Part shown: positions 9,015-17,903 of the stretch, in pieces
Layout of the letters: each line of letters begins with the position of its first letter
How positions within the stretch are numbered: position 1 is the stretch's first letter
NCBI RefSeq assembly: GCF_021654795.1
Contig: NZ_AP025344.1
Location: 4,898,501 to 4,962,500, forward strand
Direction: 5' to 3'
Source: Paenibacillus dendritiformis
Lineage (GTDB): Bacteria; Bacillota; Bacilli; Paenibacillales; Paenibacillaceae
Length of the DNA stretch: 64,000 bases
Program-made: the position numbers and the translations under genes
Notes under the pieces: generated by a model
What the model saw: only the letters and a program-made list of their open reading frames with translations
Databases searched by the model: none
Told to the model about the DNA's origin: nothing

Positions 9015-9127
9015 AGGGAGTTCGCCTCATCTCTTTGGGTATTGTGTGGATACTTTACTTATTCGAGATTTGGGGAGGTACTCCTTTTTCTGTACCTTAA
9101 AAACCCAGTCATAGCAAGACTTTCGAT

Positions 9128-9142
9128 TTATGAAATTGATTC
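9128..9142. repeat. Right terminal inverted repeat of the IS element
   Basis: TTATGAAATTGATTC, reverse complement of the left end; followed by AATG (9143-9146). Its TAA in the minus-strand reading frame ends the truncated pilin. Confidence 0.85.
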
Positions 9143-9513
9143 AATGAGTATATCGATAGGAATTTGTTTGGGGGTTTCATTAATCACCGCGTTTTCATCA
9201 TTTGGATTCTCCAAAATATAACGCTGCACCGCATCCGTAATAATTCTCGCCGATGCTGCATCCGACGTCTCCTTCGCCTTATCGAACTGCCCGACAATCA
9301 CCACCGCCGCGATCGCAATAATAATCCCCAGGATGACGATGACCGCCAGCAGCTCGATGAGCGTCATCCCCTTCTCGTTCCGTGCTGCCTTCAGCCGTTC
9401 TTGTGCCCATGCCATACTCATGATTTTCGTTTCCCCTTTCATGAATACAATGATTTATGTTTTACTTCCGTAAAACCAATAGTTAGGACGGCGCTCCGGT
9501 CCGCACGACCGGA

Positions 9514-10725
9514 TCAGCGCAGATTGTCCATCAGCTTGAAGGACGGGAGCATGACGGCCAAGACGATGAAGCCGACGATGACCGCCAAAATGACAATCAT
9601 TAGCGGCTCCAGCATCGACTTCAGACGATCCGACAACGTCTCCACATCCCGCTCGTAGAAGTCGGCCACCTTTTCCATCATCTCGTCCAGATTCCCGGTC
9701 CGTTCGCCGACGCCCATCATCTGCACCAGCATCGGCGGAAACCAGGCATGCTCCTCGAATGTATCCGACAGCGTCCGGCCGCTCTTGACGTCCTCCCGGG
9801 CGGCGCGGATGATGCGCCCGTACACCTCGTTGCCGGTGACGCGCGCGGCGATCGTCAGCGTATCGACGATCGGAATGGCCGCGCTGAAGAGAGAAGCGAA
9901 CGTGCGGGTGAAGCGGGCCAGCGCCTGCTTCTGCTGGAGCTTCCCCAAGATCGGAAAGCGCAGCTTCGCTTTGTCCCATGGATACTGAAGGCGCGGCAGC
10001 TTCAGCAAGACCATGCACGCGAACGGAAGCAGGACAAGCCCCGGAATGACGAGGTAGCTGTACTGGACCATGAAGCCGCTTACAGACATGACGACGCGGG
10101 TCGGCAGCGGCAGTTCAATGTCCATCGAAGTGAAGCTCAGCACCAGCTTCGGAATCACGAATATCATCAAGACGGTGACGACAACGACCGTCATGACCAG
10201 CATAATGATCGGGTAGATCATCGCGGACTTCACTTTTTCCCGCGTCTGATGCTCCTTTTCATAAAAGACCGCCAGCCGCTCCAGCATCTCGTCCAGCTTC
10301 CCCGAGGCTTCCCCGGCCTTCACCATATTGACGAACATCTGGCTGAATACGCCGGGTGTCCGCTCCGCGGCCTGGGATAAGGAAGTGCCGGATTCGAGAT
10401 CGTCGAGCACCTGGTGCAGCACCTCGCCGAATGACTTATTGTCGGTCTGTCCCGCCAGCACGCGAATCGACTCCGCGAGCGGGATGCCGGCGCGCGCCAT
10501 CGTGGCGAGCTGGCGGCAAAACACGGTCATCTCCCCGACCTTTACACGCGGGCCGCCAAGCGCAATCTCGCGATGAAGCCAGTGGCTCTTGCGATCCTCC
10601 AGCTTCGTAACCCACCAATTCCTCGCCTGCAATTGCTCGGCCGCCTGCTTCTTCGTTGCCGCCTTCACGACACCGCGCCGGCGGGCGCCGTATTCATCCA
10701 CCGCTTTGAATTGAAAGGTCGCCAA
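9514..10725 (-). CDS. pilC: Type IV pilus inner-membrane platform protein PilC
   Basis: A 403-residue GspF/PilC protein with two T2SSF repeats (about residues 65-190 and 265-390), each followed by hydrophobic segments; three membrane helices overall. Typical segments include FCRQLATMARAGIPLAESI, GEASGKLDEMLERLA and the mirrored GERTGNLDEMMEKVADFYE. PilC is the rotor on which PilB and PilT act. The start appears to be TTG. It lies between pilT (36 bases upstream) and the disrupted pilin. Confidence 0.95.
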   Translation of the reverse strand: MATFQFKAVDEYGARRRGVVKAATKKQAAEQLQARNWWVTKLEDRKSHWLHREIALGGPRVKVGEMTVFCRQLATMARAGIPLAESIRVLAGQTDNKSFGEVLHQVLDDLESGTSLSQAAERTPGVFSQMFVNMVKAGEASGKLDEMLERLAVFYEKEHQTREKVKSAMIYPIIMLVMTVVVVTVLMIFVIPKLVLSFTSMDIELPLPTRVVMSVSGFMVQYSYLVIPGLVLLPFACMVLLKLPRLQYPWDKAKLRFPILGKLQQKQALARFTRTFASLFSAAIPIVDTLTIAARVTGNEVYGRIIRAAREDVKSGRTLSDTFEEHAWFPPMLVQMMGVGERTGNLDEMMEKVADFYERDVETLSDRLKSMLEPLMIVILAVIVGFIVLAVMLPSFKLMDNLR

Positions 10726-10761
10726 CGCCTACAACCTCTTTTCCCCGTTAATATAATCGCT

Positions 10762-11850
10762 TTAATTCACCCTGCGATGGGAAGCGCCGTGAGAGAGGGA
10801 CGGCCCCTCCACCACGATATCGGAATGCGCCTGGGCTTGATCATAATCAATGAGCCCGTTCATGGCCGCATCGGCAAATGCCTGAGCGAAGGTAACCATC
10901 CCTTCCGCCCGGCTGGTCAGCATAATTCCCGGCAATTGATACGTTCGGCCCGCGCGGATCGAATGCGCCACCGAAGGAATATTGACCAGCACTTCAAATA
11001 TGCCGGCCATTCCCTTCTCAAACCGCCTTCGCACGAGACGCTGCGCCACGACGCCGACCAGCACCGACGCGAGCTGGGTGCGGATATGCTGCTGCATCTC
11101 GCCGGGGAAGCTGTCAATGAGCCGGTCGATGGACAGCGCCGCATTGGAGGTATGCAAGGTGCCAAGCACGAGATGCCCGGTCTCCGCGGCGGCAAGCGCC
11201 GTCGAGATCGTGTCATTGTCCCTCATCTCGCCGATGACGATCACGTCGGGATCTTGCCGCAGCGCGGCGCGCAAGCCGTCGAAGAAGGTCGGCGTATCGA
11301 TACCGATCTCCCGCTGATGCACCAAGGCCTTCTCAGAGGGATGCAGCTTCTCCACCGGGTCCTCCAGCGTCACGATATGAATCGGCTTCGTCCGGTTCAA
11401 CTCATGCACGAACGCGCCCAGCGTCGTGGACTTCCCGCTCCCTGTCGGTCCGACGACAAGAATCAGCCCTTGCTTCTGCTGAATAAGCTGCCTCGTCACC
11501 TCCGGCAGTCCCAGCGAAGCGATGGTGGCCGGCTTGCCGACGATAATCCTCGCCGCCAGGCAGGGAGCGCCTCGCATCCGGTATACATGCAGACGCACCC
11601 GCACGGTCTCGCTATGCTGCACGGCCGCGTCCACATCGCCGCGGGCAACGAACTGCTCCCATTGCGGCAGCGACAACAGGTCCTCGCACAGCTCCATAAT
11701 CTCCGAAGCCGTAAGCTTGCGGCTCATCATCGGCTGCAATTCGCCGAGCACGCGCATCATCGGCGGCATCCCGGACGACAGATGGACGTCCGACGCTTCC
11801 ATACTCACGGCCAGCGCTACCCACCTCGACCAATCCTCTACAGCACTCAT
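10762..11850 (-). CDS. pilT: Twitching-motility retraction ATPase PilT
   Basis: A 362-residue hexameric secretion ATPase. It has a PAS-like N-terminal domain (ASDVHLSSGMPPMMRVLGEL), Walker A GPTGSGKSTT, the Asp box EDPVE, Walker B region DVIVIGEMRD and the His box TGHLVLGTLHTS. PilT depolymerises pili to pull the cell. The start overlaps the pilB stop by four bases (ATGA). Presence of PilT indicates true retractable pili rather than only a competence pseudopilus. Confidence 0.95.
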   Translation of the reverse strand: MSAVEDWSRWVALAVSMEASDVHLSSGMPPMMRVLGELQPMMSRKLTASEIMELCEDLLSLPQWEQFVARGDVDAAVQHSETVRVRLHVYRMRGAPCLAARIIVGKPATIASLGLPEVTRQLIQQKQGLILVVGPTGSGKSTTLGAFVHELNRTKPIHIVTLEDPVEKLHPSEKALVHQREIGIDTPTFFDGLRAALRQDPDVIVIGEMRDNDTISTALAAAETGHLVLGTLHTSNAALSIDRLIDSFPGEMQQHIRTQLASVLVGVVAQRLVRRRFEKGMAGIFEVLVNIPSVAHSIRAGRTYQLPGIMLTSRAEGMVTFAQAFADAAMNGLIDYDQAQAHSDIVVEGPSLSHGASHRRVN

Positions 11851-13547
11851 GGGACAACCGCACTCCTTTCCTTCCGATCTTCCTCTTCCGGAGTCGCGAC
11901 GCGGAGCACCTCGCTGATCGTAGTCAAGCCTTCCGCCGCCTTGCGCAGTCCGTCTTCGAAGAGCGTAGCGAAGTTCTGAGCGGCAGCCGCGGCCCGGTAT
12001 TCGCTGTCCGGACGCTTGTTCATCGTCAGCAGCCGCAGCTCGTCATCCATCGTCAGAACCTCGTGAATGGCGAGCCTTCCCCGGAAGCCGGTCCGCCCGC
12101 AGGCCTCGCATCCGGCTCCGCGGCGCAGTCCGTCCAGCGGCAGCCGGTAGCGCTCCAGCCACATGCGCTCCTCTATGGCCGGTTCGAAGGGCTGCGCGCA
12201 TTGCGTGCATACCCTCCGAACCAGACGCTGACCAGCGACACAGAGCAGGGAAGAGGAGACAAGGTACGGCTCCACTCCCATATCCATCAGGCGCGTCATC
12301 GCATTGACCGCGCTGTTCGTATGCAGCGTGCTCAGCACGAGGTGGCCGGTCATCGCCGCCCGGACGGCAATCTCGGCCGTCTCCAGATCGCGGATTTCCC
12401 CGACCATAATAATATTCGGGTCCTGACGCAGCATCGCCCGCAGCCCGCGGGCAAAGGTCATGCCAATCGCCGCGTTCACCTGCACCTGATTGATGGCCGG
12501 CAGTTGGTATTCCACTGGATCTTCAATCGTCATCACATTGATGCCTTCATGATAGAGCTGAGAGAGAGCGGCATATAAAGTCGTAGACTTGCCGCTTCCG
12601 GTCGGCCCGGTCAGCAGGATGATGCCGTAGGTCGATTGGATGGCCCGCTGGAATTGGGCCAGGTTATGCGGAGTGAAGCCAAGCTGATCCAGCCCGCTGA
12701 TGCCATGATGCTGATTCAGCAGCCGCATGACGACCTTCTCGCCATGGATCGTCGGCAGCGTGGAGACCCGGACATCCCATTGCTCATGAGCATGCAGCCA
12801 TTCGAAGCGGCCGTCCTGGGGCAGGCGGCGCTCGGTCAGATTCAGATTGGCCAATATTTTGATCCGTGCCACAATCACACTCTGCATATGCTTCGGAAGC
12901 GTGCGCTCGGTGCGCAGCACCCCGTCTACCCGATAGCGAATCGCCAGCTCCTCCCCCTGGGGGTCGAGATGAATATCGCTGGCCCGCACCGTCACGGCCT
13001 GCGTAATCAACTGATTGACGGTCTTGACGACGGGAGATTGTTCATCCTCAAGCTGGGCCGACAGCGTCTCTTCCTCATACTGCTGGAGATGCTGCAGCAT
13101 CTCGTCCACGGATTCCTGCATGCCGTAATACCGGCGTATCATGCGGCCCAGCTCTTCGCGGGTGGCAATCACCGGCTCAATCCGGTACCCCGTGGCCAGC
13201 CTCAATTCTTCGAGCGCGTAGTAATCCAGCGGATCTTCCATCGCCACGATCAGCTTCGAATCCTCAATACGCAAGGGAAGCACCCGGTACTGCTCGGCAA
13301 GCCGCTGCGAGATGAGATCGATGATCTCCTGTTCGATAGGATGCCGGTACAGTTGAACATGCGGGATCCCCAGCTGGTAATCCAGCACCTGGATCAATTG
13401 CTCTTCCGTAATGAGACCTTCGGACAGCAGGACATCGCCGAGGCGTCCTTTTTGCTTCGCTTGAACCGCCAATGCATGCTGGAGCTGTCCGGGGGTGATG
13501 AGACCGACCTCGACCATCAATTCTCCGATTCGCTTGCGCTGCTTCAT
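11847..13547 (-). CDS. pilB: Type IV pilus extension ATPase PilB
   Basis: A 566-residue GspE/PilB ATPase. An N-terminal MshEN domain (KRIGELMVEVGLITPGQLQ and repeats) often binds cyclic di-GMP, suggesting c-di-GMP control, as known for related MshE proteins. The ATPase core follows with GPTGSGKSTT, EDPVEYQLP, GEIRDLETAEIAVRAAMTGH and a zinc tetracysteine site (CTQC...CEACG). The start at 13547 is the first ATG with plausible upstream GGGGTGG and matches family N-termini. First gene of the pilus operon. Confidence 0.95.
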   Translation of the reverse strand: MKQRKRIGELMVEVGLITPGQLQHALAVQAKQKGRLGDVLLSEGLITEEQLIQVLDYQLGIPHVQLYRHPIEQEIIDLISQRLAEQYRVLPLRIEDSKLIVAMEDPLDYYALEELRLATGYRIEPVIATREELGRMIRRYYGMQESVDEMLQHLQQYEEETLSAQLEDEQSPVVKTVNQLITQAVTVRASDIHLDPQGEELAIRYRVDGVLRTERTLPKHMQSVIVARIKILANLNLTERRLPQDGRFEWLHAHEQWDVRVSTLPTIHGEKVVMRLLNQHHGISGLDQLGFTPHNLAQFQRAIQSTYGIILLTGPTGSGKSTTLYAALSQLYHEGINVMTIEDPVEYQLPAINQVQVNAAIGMTFARGLRAMLRQDPNIIMVGEIRDLETAEIAVRAAMTGHLVLSTLHTNSAVNAMTRLMDMGVEPYLVSSSLLCVAGQRLVRRVCTQCAQPFEPAIEERMWLERYRLPLDGLRRGAGCEACGRTGFRGRLAIHEVLTMDDELRLLTMNKRPDSEYRAAAAAQNFATLFEDGLRKAAEGLTTISEVLRVATPEEEDRKERSAVVP

Positions 13548-13747
13548 GAGTCCACCCCATCTCGAATCGCGACGGCAATCCCGTCCCGAAAATATGTAGA
13601 AGTGCATGAAAAACGCGGTTAAAACCACATTCTTTAAAAATCCCGCTCTTTAAAAAAGAACGCAAGATTCGATGCCAAGCCGCTCCCTGCTTGGGTTTCA
13701 TCGATTTTAGATATTTAAAATTTTAGCGTTTAAACTATTTCTAAGGA

Positions 13748-13777
13748 TATGTAACCACAGGCTATCATGACTGTCAA
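13748..13777 (-). promoter_or_regulatory. Candidate sigma-A promoter of the pilB operon
   Basis: On the minus strand TTGACA (13777-13772) and TACATA (13753-13748) are separated by 18 bases, about 200 bases before pilB. The rest of the 13548-14036 gap is AT-rich and shows no gene. Confidence 0.45.
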
Positions 13778-13965
13778 TATATCCCATACGTCTTATTCTC
13801 CAAAATCTGAGCGTTACCGTTAACAAAGTCGAAAACGTTCACAATTCTGTAAATTTAGGCTCGATTGTTCGTTTTTTCGACACAAACCAACGGAACCATC
13901 CCTTCCTCTCAAAGACGCTCCCTCTCTAAAGCTTGCATGGTCAGCCGCTTCCCGAGAACGCAAAA

Positions 13966-13999
13966 AAGAGCGCGAAATGCCTTCCGCATTCGCACTCTT
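13966..13999 (-). terminator. Intrinsic terminator of the amino-sugar operon
   Basis: On the minus strand AAGAGTGCGAA and TTCGCGCTCTT form an 11-bp stem with one wobble pair, followed by a T run. It lies 38 bases past the kinase stop codon. Confidence 0.75.
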
Positions 14000-14036
14000 C
14001 TGTAGGCGTGCCCCCGTTCCGTACATTTCTTCCGCT

Positions 14037-14954
14037 TCATCCCGCGGCCAGCTTCCCTAATGCCAGCAGCACCGCGCCATAGGCCGCATCCTTCTCTGCG
14101 GCGATGCATCGCATCCCGGGGTACCGCTCTCCGAGCAAAGCGGTCAAGCGGTTCCGAATCTCGCTGTTCTTCAGCAGCACGCTGCCGGCCATCGCCACCG
14201 TTCCCGCGTGCAGACCCAGCTTCTCCGCGACCGGGACGACGAGCTCGCACAGAGAGCGGGCGGACTTGTCCGCGATGGAGAGCGCCGTCTTGTCCCCAAG
14301 CGCGCAGGCCTGCGACAAAATCGGGGCCAGGGCCGCGATATCTTTTTTGTTCGTGCGCTGATCATACACGAAGCGGATAAGCTGCTGAACCGAATCCAGC
14401 TGCAGCTGCCGATACACCATCCCCGCAATGGGCGTTGCGGGAATGCGGCCGTCATGCGCGCGCACGACCGCCGACAGCAGCTCGCGGCCAATGCTGTAGC
14501 CGCTGCCTTCATCATCGATCAGATGGCCGCAGCCGCCGGCGCGATGGGATAGGCCCGCTTCATTTTGGCCGTAGCAGATCGAGCCCGTTCCCGCGATAAG
14601 GATGACGCCGACGGCCTTGCCGTGCGCGCCGCACAGCGCCGTTTCTTGATCGCCCGTAATGGTCAAGCCGCCTTCATATCCGGATTCGCGAATGCTCGCT
14701 TCCAGGCGGGGAATGACGGTCGGATTGCTGACCCCAGCCGCGCCGATACAGACCTGCACGCAACGATCCAGCCCTCCGCATACCCTCGCAATCGTCGCGA
14801 AAATCTCCCGCAGGCTGCTTCGCACGCTCGCCTCGTCCTGTCCGTTGTAATTGATCGCCCCGGACGTGAACGTATGCACTGCCTTCCCCTTCATATCCGC
14901 AATAGTGACGGCCGTCTTCGTGCCCCCGCCGTCCACCCCTGCCACATAGTTCAA
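14037..14954 (-). CDS. BadF/BcrA-type sugar kinase, probable MurNAc/GlcNAc kinase
   Basis: A 305-residue ASKHA-fold kinase: phosphate-1 loop GVDGGGTKTAVTIAD, phosphate-2 IAGTGSICYG, and adenosine motif AMAGSVLL. The family includes N-acetylglucosamine kinases and Clostridium MurK, which phosphorylates both GlcNAc and MurNAc. Last gene of the operon, after namZ. As the importer is an ABC system and does not phosphorylate its cargo, a kinase is needed to make MurNAc-6-phosphate for MurQ; this context favours a MurK-like role. The start appears to be TTG. Confidence 0.82.
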   Translation of the reverse strand: MNYVAGVDGGGTKTAVTIADMKGKAVHTFTSGAINYNGQDEASVRSSLREIFATIARVCGGLDRCVQVCIGAAGVSNPTVIPRLEASIRESGYEGGLTITGDQETALCGAHGKAVGVILIAGTGSICYGQNEAGLSHRAGGCGHLIDDEGSGYSIGRELLSAVVRAHDGRIPATPIAGMVYRQLQLDSVQQLIRFVYDQRTNKKDIAALAPILSQACALGDKTALSIADKSARSLCELVVPVAEKLGLHAGTVAMAGSVLLKNSEIRNRLTALLGERYPGMRCIAAEKDAAYGAVLLALGKLAAG

Positions 14955-15038
14955 TGTAAGCTCACATCCTTCTTCTGCCCTAAGCTGCGCACAGGCCTGC
15001 GAACGGTGCGCATTTCCGGCAAGCTGCGGCCGTTCCCC

Positions 15039-16181
15039 CTACGGGTATAAATGATACTGCCGCTTCATGTCCGCAAAGTCCCGGCTTTCTTCCCGGAACC
15101 GTTCCAGCATCGCCGGAACGTCCGCCGGCTCCGCGCGGTAGATGCTATCCCCGCCTAACAGATCAATGAACGGCCGCGAATTTTCCTTCACCGGAGGCAA
15201 AAAGGAAAACTGCTCATAATTCCGCTTGATGGCGTACAACAGTTGAACGCCCGTTTCCAGCGGCCGCAGCGCGCGGCGATCGAGCACATGAAGCTGCACC
15301 CCGCCGCATTGCTCCTCCCGGAACTTCGAGAACGAAGGCTTGAAATAGACCGGACGGAAGACGACGCCCGGCAGCTTCATCCGGTTCATCTCCCCGGCCA
15401 GCTTCTCCGCTTCGATGAACGGCGCGCCGATAATCTCGAACGGAGCCGTCGTGCCTCTCCCTTCCGAAATGTTGGTCCCTTCGAACAGACACGTCCCCGC
15501 ATACAGCAATGCCGAGTCGAACCGCGGCAGCCCCAGGGACGGCATCACCCACGGAAGCCCGGCGTCAGGGAACTGCATCGTCCGATCCCAGCCTTCGCAG
15601 CGCACGATATGCAGCCGACCGTTCCACTTCATCTGCTCGTTCGCCATTGCCGCCACCTCGCCTGCCGTCAGGCCGTAGCGGACGCAGAGCGGATAATTCC
15701 CGACGAAGGAGCGATAGCCCGGCTTCAATAGATTCCCTTCCGCCGTCACGCCGTCGAGCGGATTGATCCGGTCCAGCACGACGAACTCCTTGCCCGCCTT
15801 CGCGCAATCCTCCAGGGCGTACAGCATCGTGTAAATGAAGGTGTAATACCGGACCCCGACATCCTGAATATCGTACACGACCATATCGACTTCATCCAGC
15901 ATCTCCCGGCTCAAGCGCTTGGAGTCTTTGCGGTACAAGCTGTAGACGGGCACCTGCGTATACGGGTCCACATACGTCTCCACCTGGGCCCCCGCCGCCT
16001 GATCGCCGCGCACGCCATGCTCCGGCGAGAACAGCGCGGCCAGATTGAATTTCTCGTGCAAAACCTGAATCGTCGAGACGAAGTCCTTCGTCAAGCCGGT
16101 CGGCGCTGTAATGAGCCCGATGCGCTTTCCTTGGAACAGATGCGCATACTCCTCGATACAATCAACCCCGTTGCGGATCAT
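15039..16181 (-). CDS. namZ: NamZ-like exo-beta-N-acetylmuramidase (DUF1343, GH171)
   Basis: A 380-residue DUF1343 protein with the family segments GLITAPTGLT, LFSPEHGVRGDQAAG, DIQDVGVRYYTFIYTM, LDRINPLDG and SEGRGTTAPFEIIGAPFI. The characterised member, Bacillus subtilis NamZ (YbbC), removes MurNAc from the non-reducing end of peptidoglycan fragments. The B. subtilis enzyme is exported, but this one begins MIRNGVDCIEEY without a signal peptide, so it should act in the cytoplasm on imported MurNAc-GlcNAc. AGGAGG precedes the start. Neighbours murQ, kinase and importer support the role. Confidence 0.88.
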   Translation of the reverse strand: MIRNGVDCIEEYAHLFQGKRIGLITAPTGLTKDFVSTIQVLHEKFNLAALFSPEHGVRGDQAAGAQVETYVDPYTQVPVYSLYRKDSKRLSREMLDEVDMVVYDIQDVGVRYYTFIYTMLYALEDCAKAGKEFVVLDRINPLDGVTAEGNLLKPGYRSFVGNYPLCVRYGLTAGEVAAMANEQMKWNGRLHIVRCEGWDRTMQFPDAGLPWVMPSLGLPRFDSALLYAGTCLFEGTNISEGRGTTAPFEIIGAPFIEAEKLAGEMNRMKLPGVVFRPVYFKPSFSKFREEQCGGVQLHVLDRRALRPLETGVQLLYAIKRNYEQFSFLPPVKENSRPFIDLLGGDSIYRAEPADVPAMLERFREESRDFADMKRQYHLYP

Positions 16182-16212
16182 AGCAGCCTCCTCTTCATGC
16201 GCGCATCCGCCC

Positions 16213-16917
16213 TTACAATTCAGACTGGCGCAGGCGCATGCTTTCTTCCGGAATCATGAACGTTTCCGCGTACTCCTTCCTTGCCTCGATGCCGCGTACC
16301 CGAGCCAGATGCTTATAGTACTCCAGGTAAGGGAACGAGGCGCTTCCTGTCACGAACCAATGCAGCGACACCGCCTTCACCCACAAATCATAAGCCTCCT
16401 GCGAAAAATCGACATACACGTAAGGCTTGTAATCCACCGCGTCCTCCCAGTTCTCCGCATAATAGAGCTTGGAAGCGAAAAACGCGGGCAGCTCCCGCTG
16501 GAACGACGGCAAGCCGGCGAAGAAGCGCGCGTCATTGACAATGCGGTGCGTCGTCATATGATCCTTGTGCATGCTGTTCTTGAAATGCGTAATGATAATA
16601 TTCGGGCGCACCCGGCGGATGACATCGCATACCTTGAGGCGATTCTCTTCATTGTCCTGCAGCTCGCCGTCCGGCGTATCGAACACGATCGCCTCGCCGC
16701 CCAGCATCTCGGCGAACGCCTTCGCCTCATTCACCTTCTGCTCGCGGTACTCCGCCATATCTCTGCCTGCCGGGACCCCGCGCTCCCCCGCGGTCAGCGC
16801 CAAGGTGACGATGCGATCTCCCTTCAACGAATGGCTGGCCAAGACGCCGCCCGCGGTCAGCTCCATATCCCCCACATGACCGCCAATAGCCAGAATCGTC
16901 ATCTTTTGCTCGTTCAT
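16213..16917 (-). CDS. PIG-L/LmbE-family deacetylase-like protein
   Basis: A 234-residue protein with the PIG-L zinc deacetylase fold: ILAIGGHVGDMELTAGG at the N-terminus and HKDHMTTH at about residue 115. Members remove acetyl groups from N-acetylglucosaminyl compounds. The usual AHPDDxE motif here reads GHVGDME: the zinc ligands His and second Asp remain, but the first Asp, the general base in MshB, is Gly. Activity may be altered or lost. It overlaps the GNAT stop by one base and lies in the amino-sugar operon, so a GlcNAc/MurNAc-derived substrate is likely. Confidence 0.82.
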   Translation of the reverse strand: MNEQKMTILAIGGHVGDMELTAGGVLASHSLKGDRIVTLALTAGERGVPAGRDMAEYREQKVNEAKAFAEMLGGEAIVFDTPDGELQDNEENRLKVCDVIRRVRPNIIITHFKNSMHKDHMTTHRIVNDARFFAGLPSFQRELPAFFASKLYYAENWEDAVDYKPYVYVDFSQEAYDLWVKAVSLHWFVTGSASFPYLEYYKHLARVRGIEARKEYAETFMIPEESMRLRQSEL

Positions 16918-17888
16918 TAGACAAGCTCCTTTCTCATGACAGCGAAATGTTTGACCGTGCGAAAGCCCGCCTTCTCATAAATGCGAAGCGCCGGATTCGC
17001 GCTTCCGGTGTAGAGCGACATATACTCCGTTCCGATGCTTCGGAACGCCTCGCACAGCTTGAAAAACAACACCGTTCCCAAGCCATGCCCTTCATGCTCG
17101 GGATGAACGCCGATGCCCGCGAAATAGCCGCGCCCGTTCTCCTGGCGAATGACCGGGCCCGCGAAGCCGGCGGCCTTCCCCTCATGCGCAGCGACGACGA
17201 ACGGCACGCCGTCCGCAGCCGCCCGGCCGATCTCCCGCTCCCAGAGCGGATTGCTCAATCCCCGCAGCATCTCCTCCAGGCCGCTATGCAGACCCGGATC
17301 GAACAATTCGACCGTATAGCCTTCGGAGGCGGCCCGCTCCTCCTTGGCCCGGATGTCTTCCGGGATGGCGAACCCGGCGAGCGGCATATACATGGCGCAT
17401 TCGATCGCGCGCTCGATATACCCTTGCCGCAGCAAAAATTGATGAAGCGCGCTTCCGGCCGGCACGCCAGGCGCATTGTTATGCTCATGCTTCGGCGTAT
17501 CCGGGATATACCAGGGCAGCATCATCGGATTGAAGAACAAGACGTCCGCCTGCTTCTTCCCCAACGCTTGAAAGCGGCGCTCCACCGCCTTCAGCATCAC
17601 CTTATAGTTCTCCTCGCTGCCGCGATCGCGGGACAGGACGATGCAGGTAATATAGCCGGAAGCCTCCCCGAGAGGCAGATCCTGGCCCGTGCAGCCGCAC
17701 GCGAATCCGATGACCCGGCCCGCCTCCAGCAGCACAAACGCATTTTCCGGGTCGAAGTAAGGATTCGATCAAAAGATAGCTTCAAAGCTCGCTTCTGTCA
17801 GCTCCTTGTACCCGTCTCTTACGGCTTCTTCATTCCATAGCGCAATCGCATCGCCGCTATACTTCCGGTCCCAGGTTACGAGCATCAT
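16917..17888 (-). pseudogene. Two-domain GNAT acetyltransferase with an in-frame stop codon
   Basis: The reading frame starts at ATG 17888 behind GGAGG with ideal spacing (MMLVTWDRKYSGDAIALWNE), meets TGA at 17771-17769 after ...SFEAIF, and continues in frame as SNPYFDPENAFVLLEAGRV for 284 codons to 16917. The whole would be 323 residues with two GNAT halves; the C-terminal one shows GIGVHPEHEGHGLGTVLF, the acetyl-CoA loop. A single substitution (TGG or CGA to TGA) explains the break. A GTG at 17735 could restart translation but would lose part of the first domain. A sequencing error is possible. Confidence 0.75.
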
Positions 17889-17903
17889 AAGCAACACCTC
17901 CCA

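Larger units (their letters stand above)
7592..9142 (-). mobile_element. IS1182-family insertion sequence, complete (1,551 bp)
   Basis: Bounded by 15-bp inverted repeats GAATCAATTTCATAA (7592-7606, and reverse complement at 9128-9142), flanked by direct repeats AATG at 7588-7591 and 9143-9146. It carries one intact transposase gene. Complete ends, perfect target duplication and intact reading frame point to a recent insertion into the pilin gene. Confidence 0.9.
7441..9421 (-). pseudogene. Major type IV pilin gene interrupted by an IS element
   Basis: The 5' part (9421 down to 9143) encodes MSMAWAQERLKAARNEKG/MTLIELLAVIVILG, a textbook class III prepilin site with Glu5, then a ComGC/PilA-like helix. 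It stops prematurely at TAA (9128-9130), which lies inside the insertion sequence end. The 3' part reads out of the other end: after removing the element and one CATT duplication, frame continues exactly from ...IPIDILI into SKGYIKDRPVNSKKK... and stops at 7441. The rebuilt protein is 141 residues. The start at 9421 follows an AAGGGGA site. Lying between pilC and pilD, this is most likely the major pilin; loss predicts no assembled pilus unless the element excises or another pilin substitutes. Confidence 0.88.

Noticed and set aside
17769..17771. TGA as a selenocysteine codon in the GNAT gene
   Set aside because: GNAT enzymes do not use selenocysteine at this place and I see no SECIS-like hairpin directly after it; a nonsense mutation is simpler.
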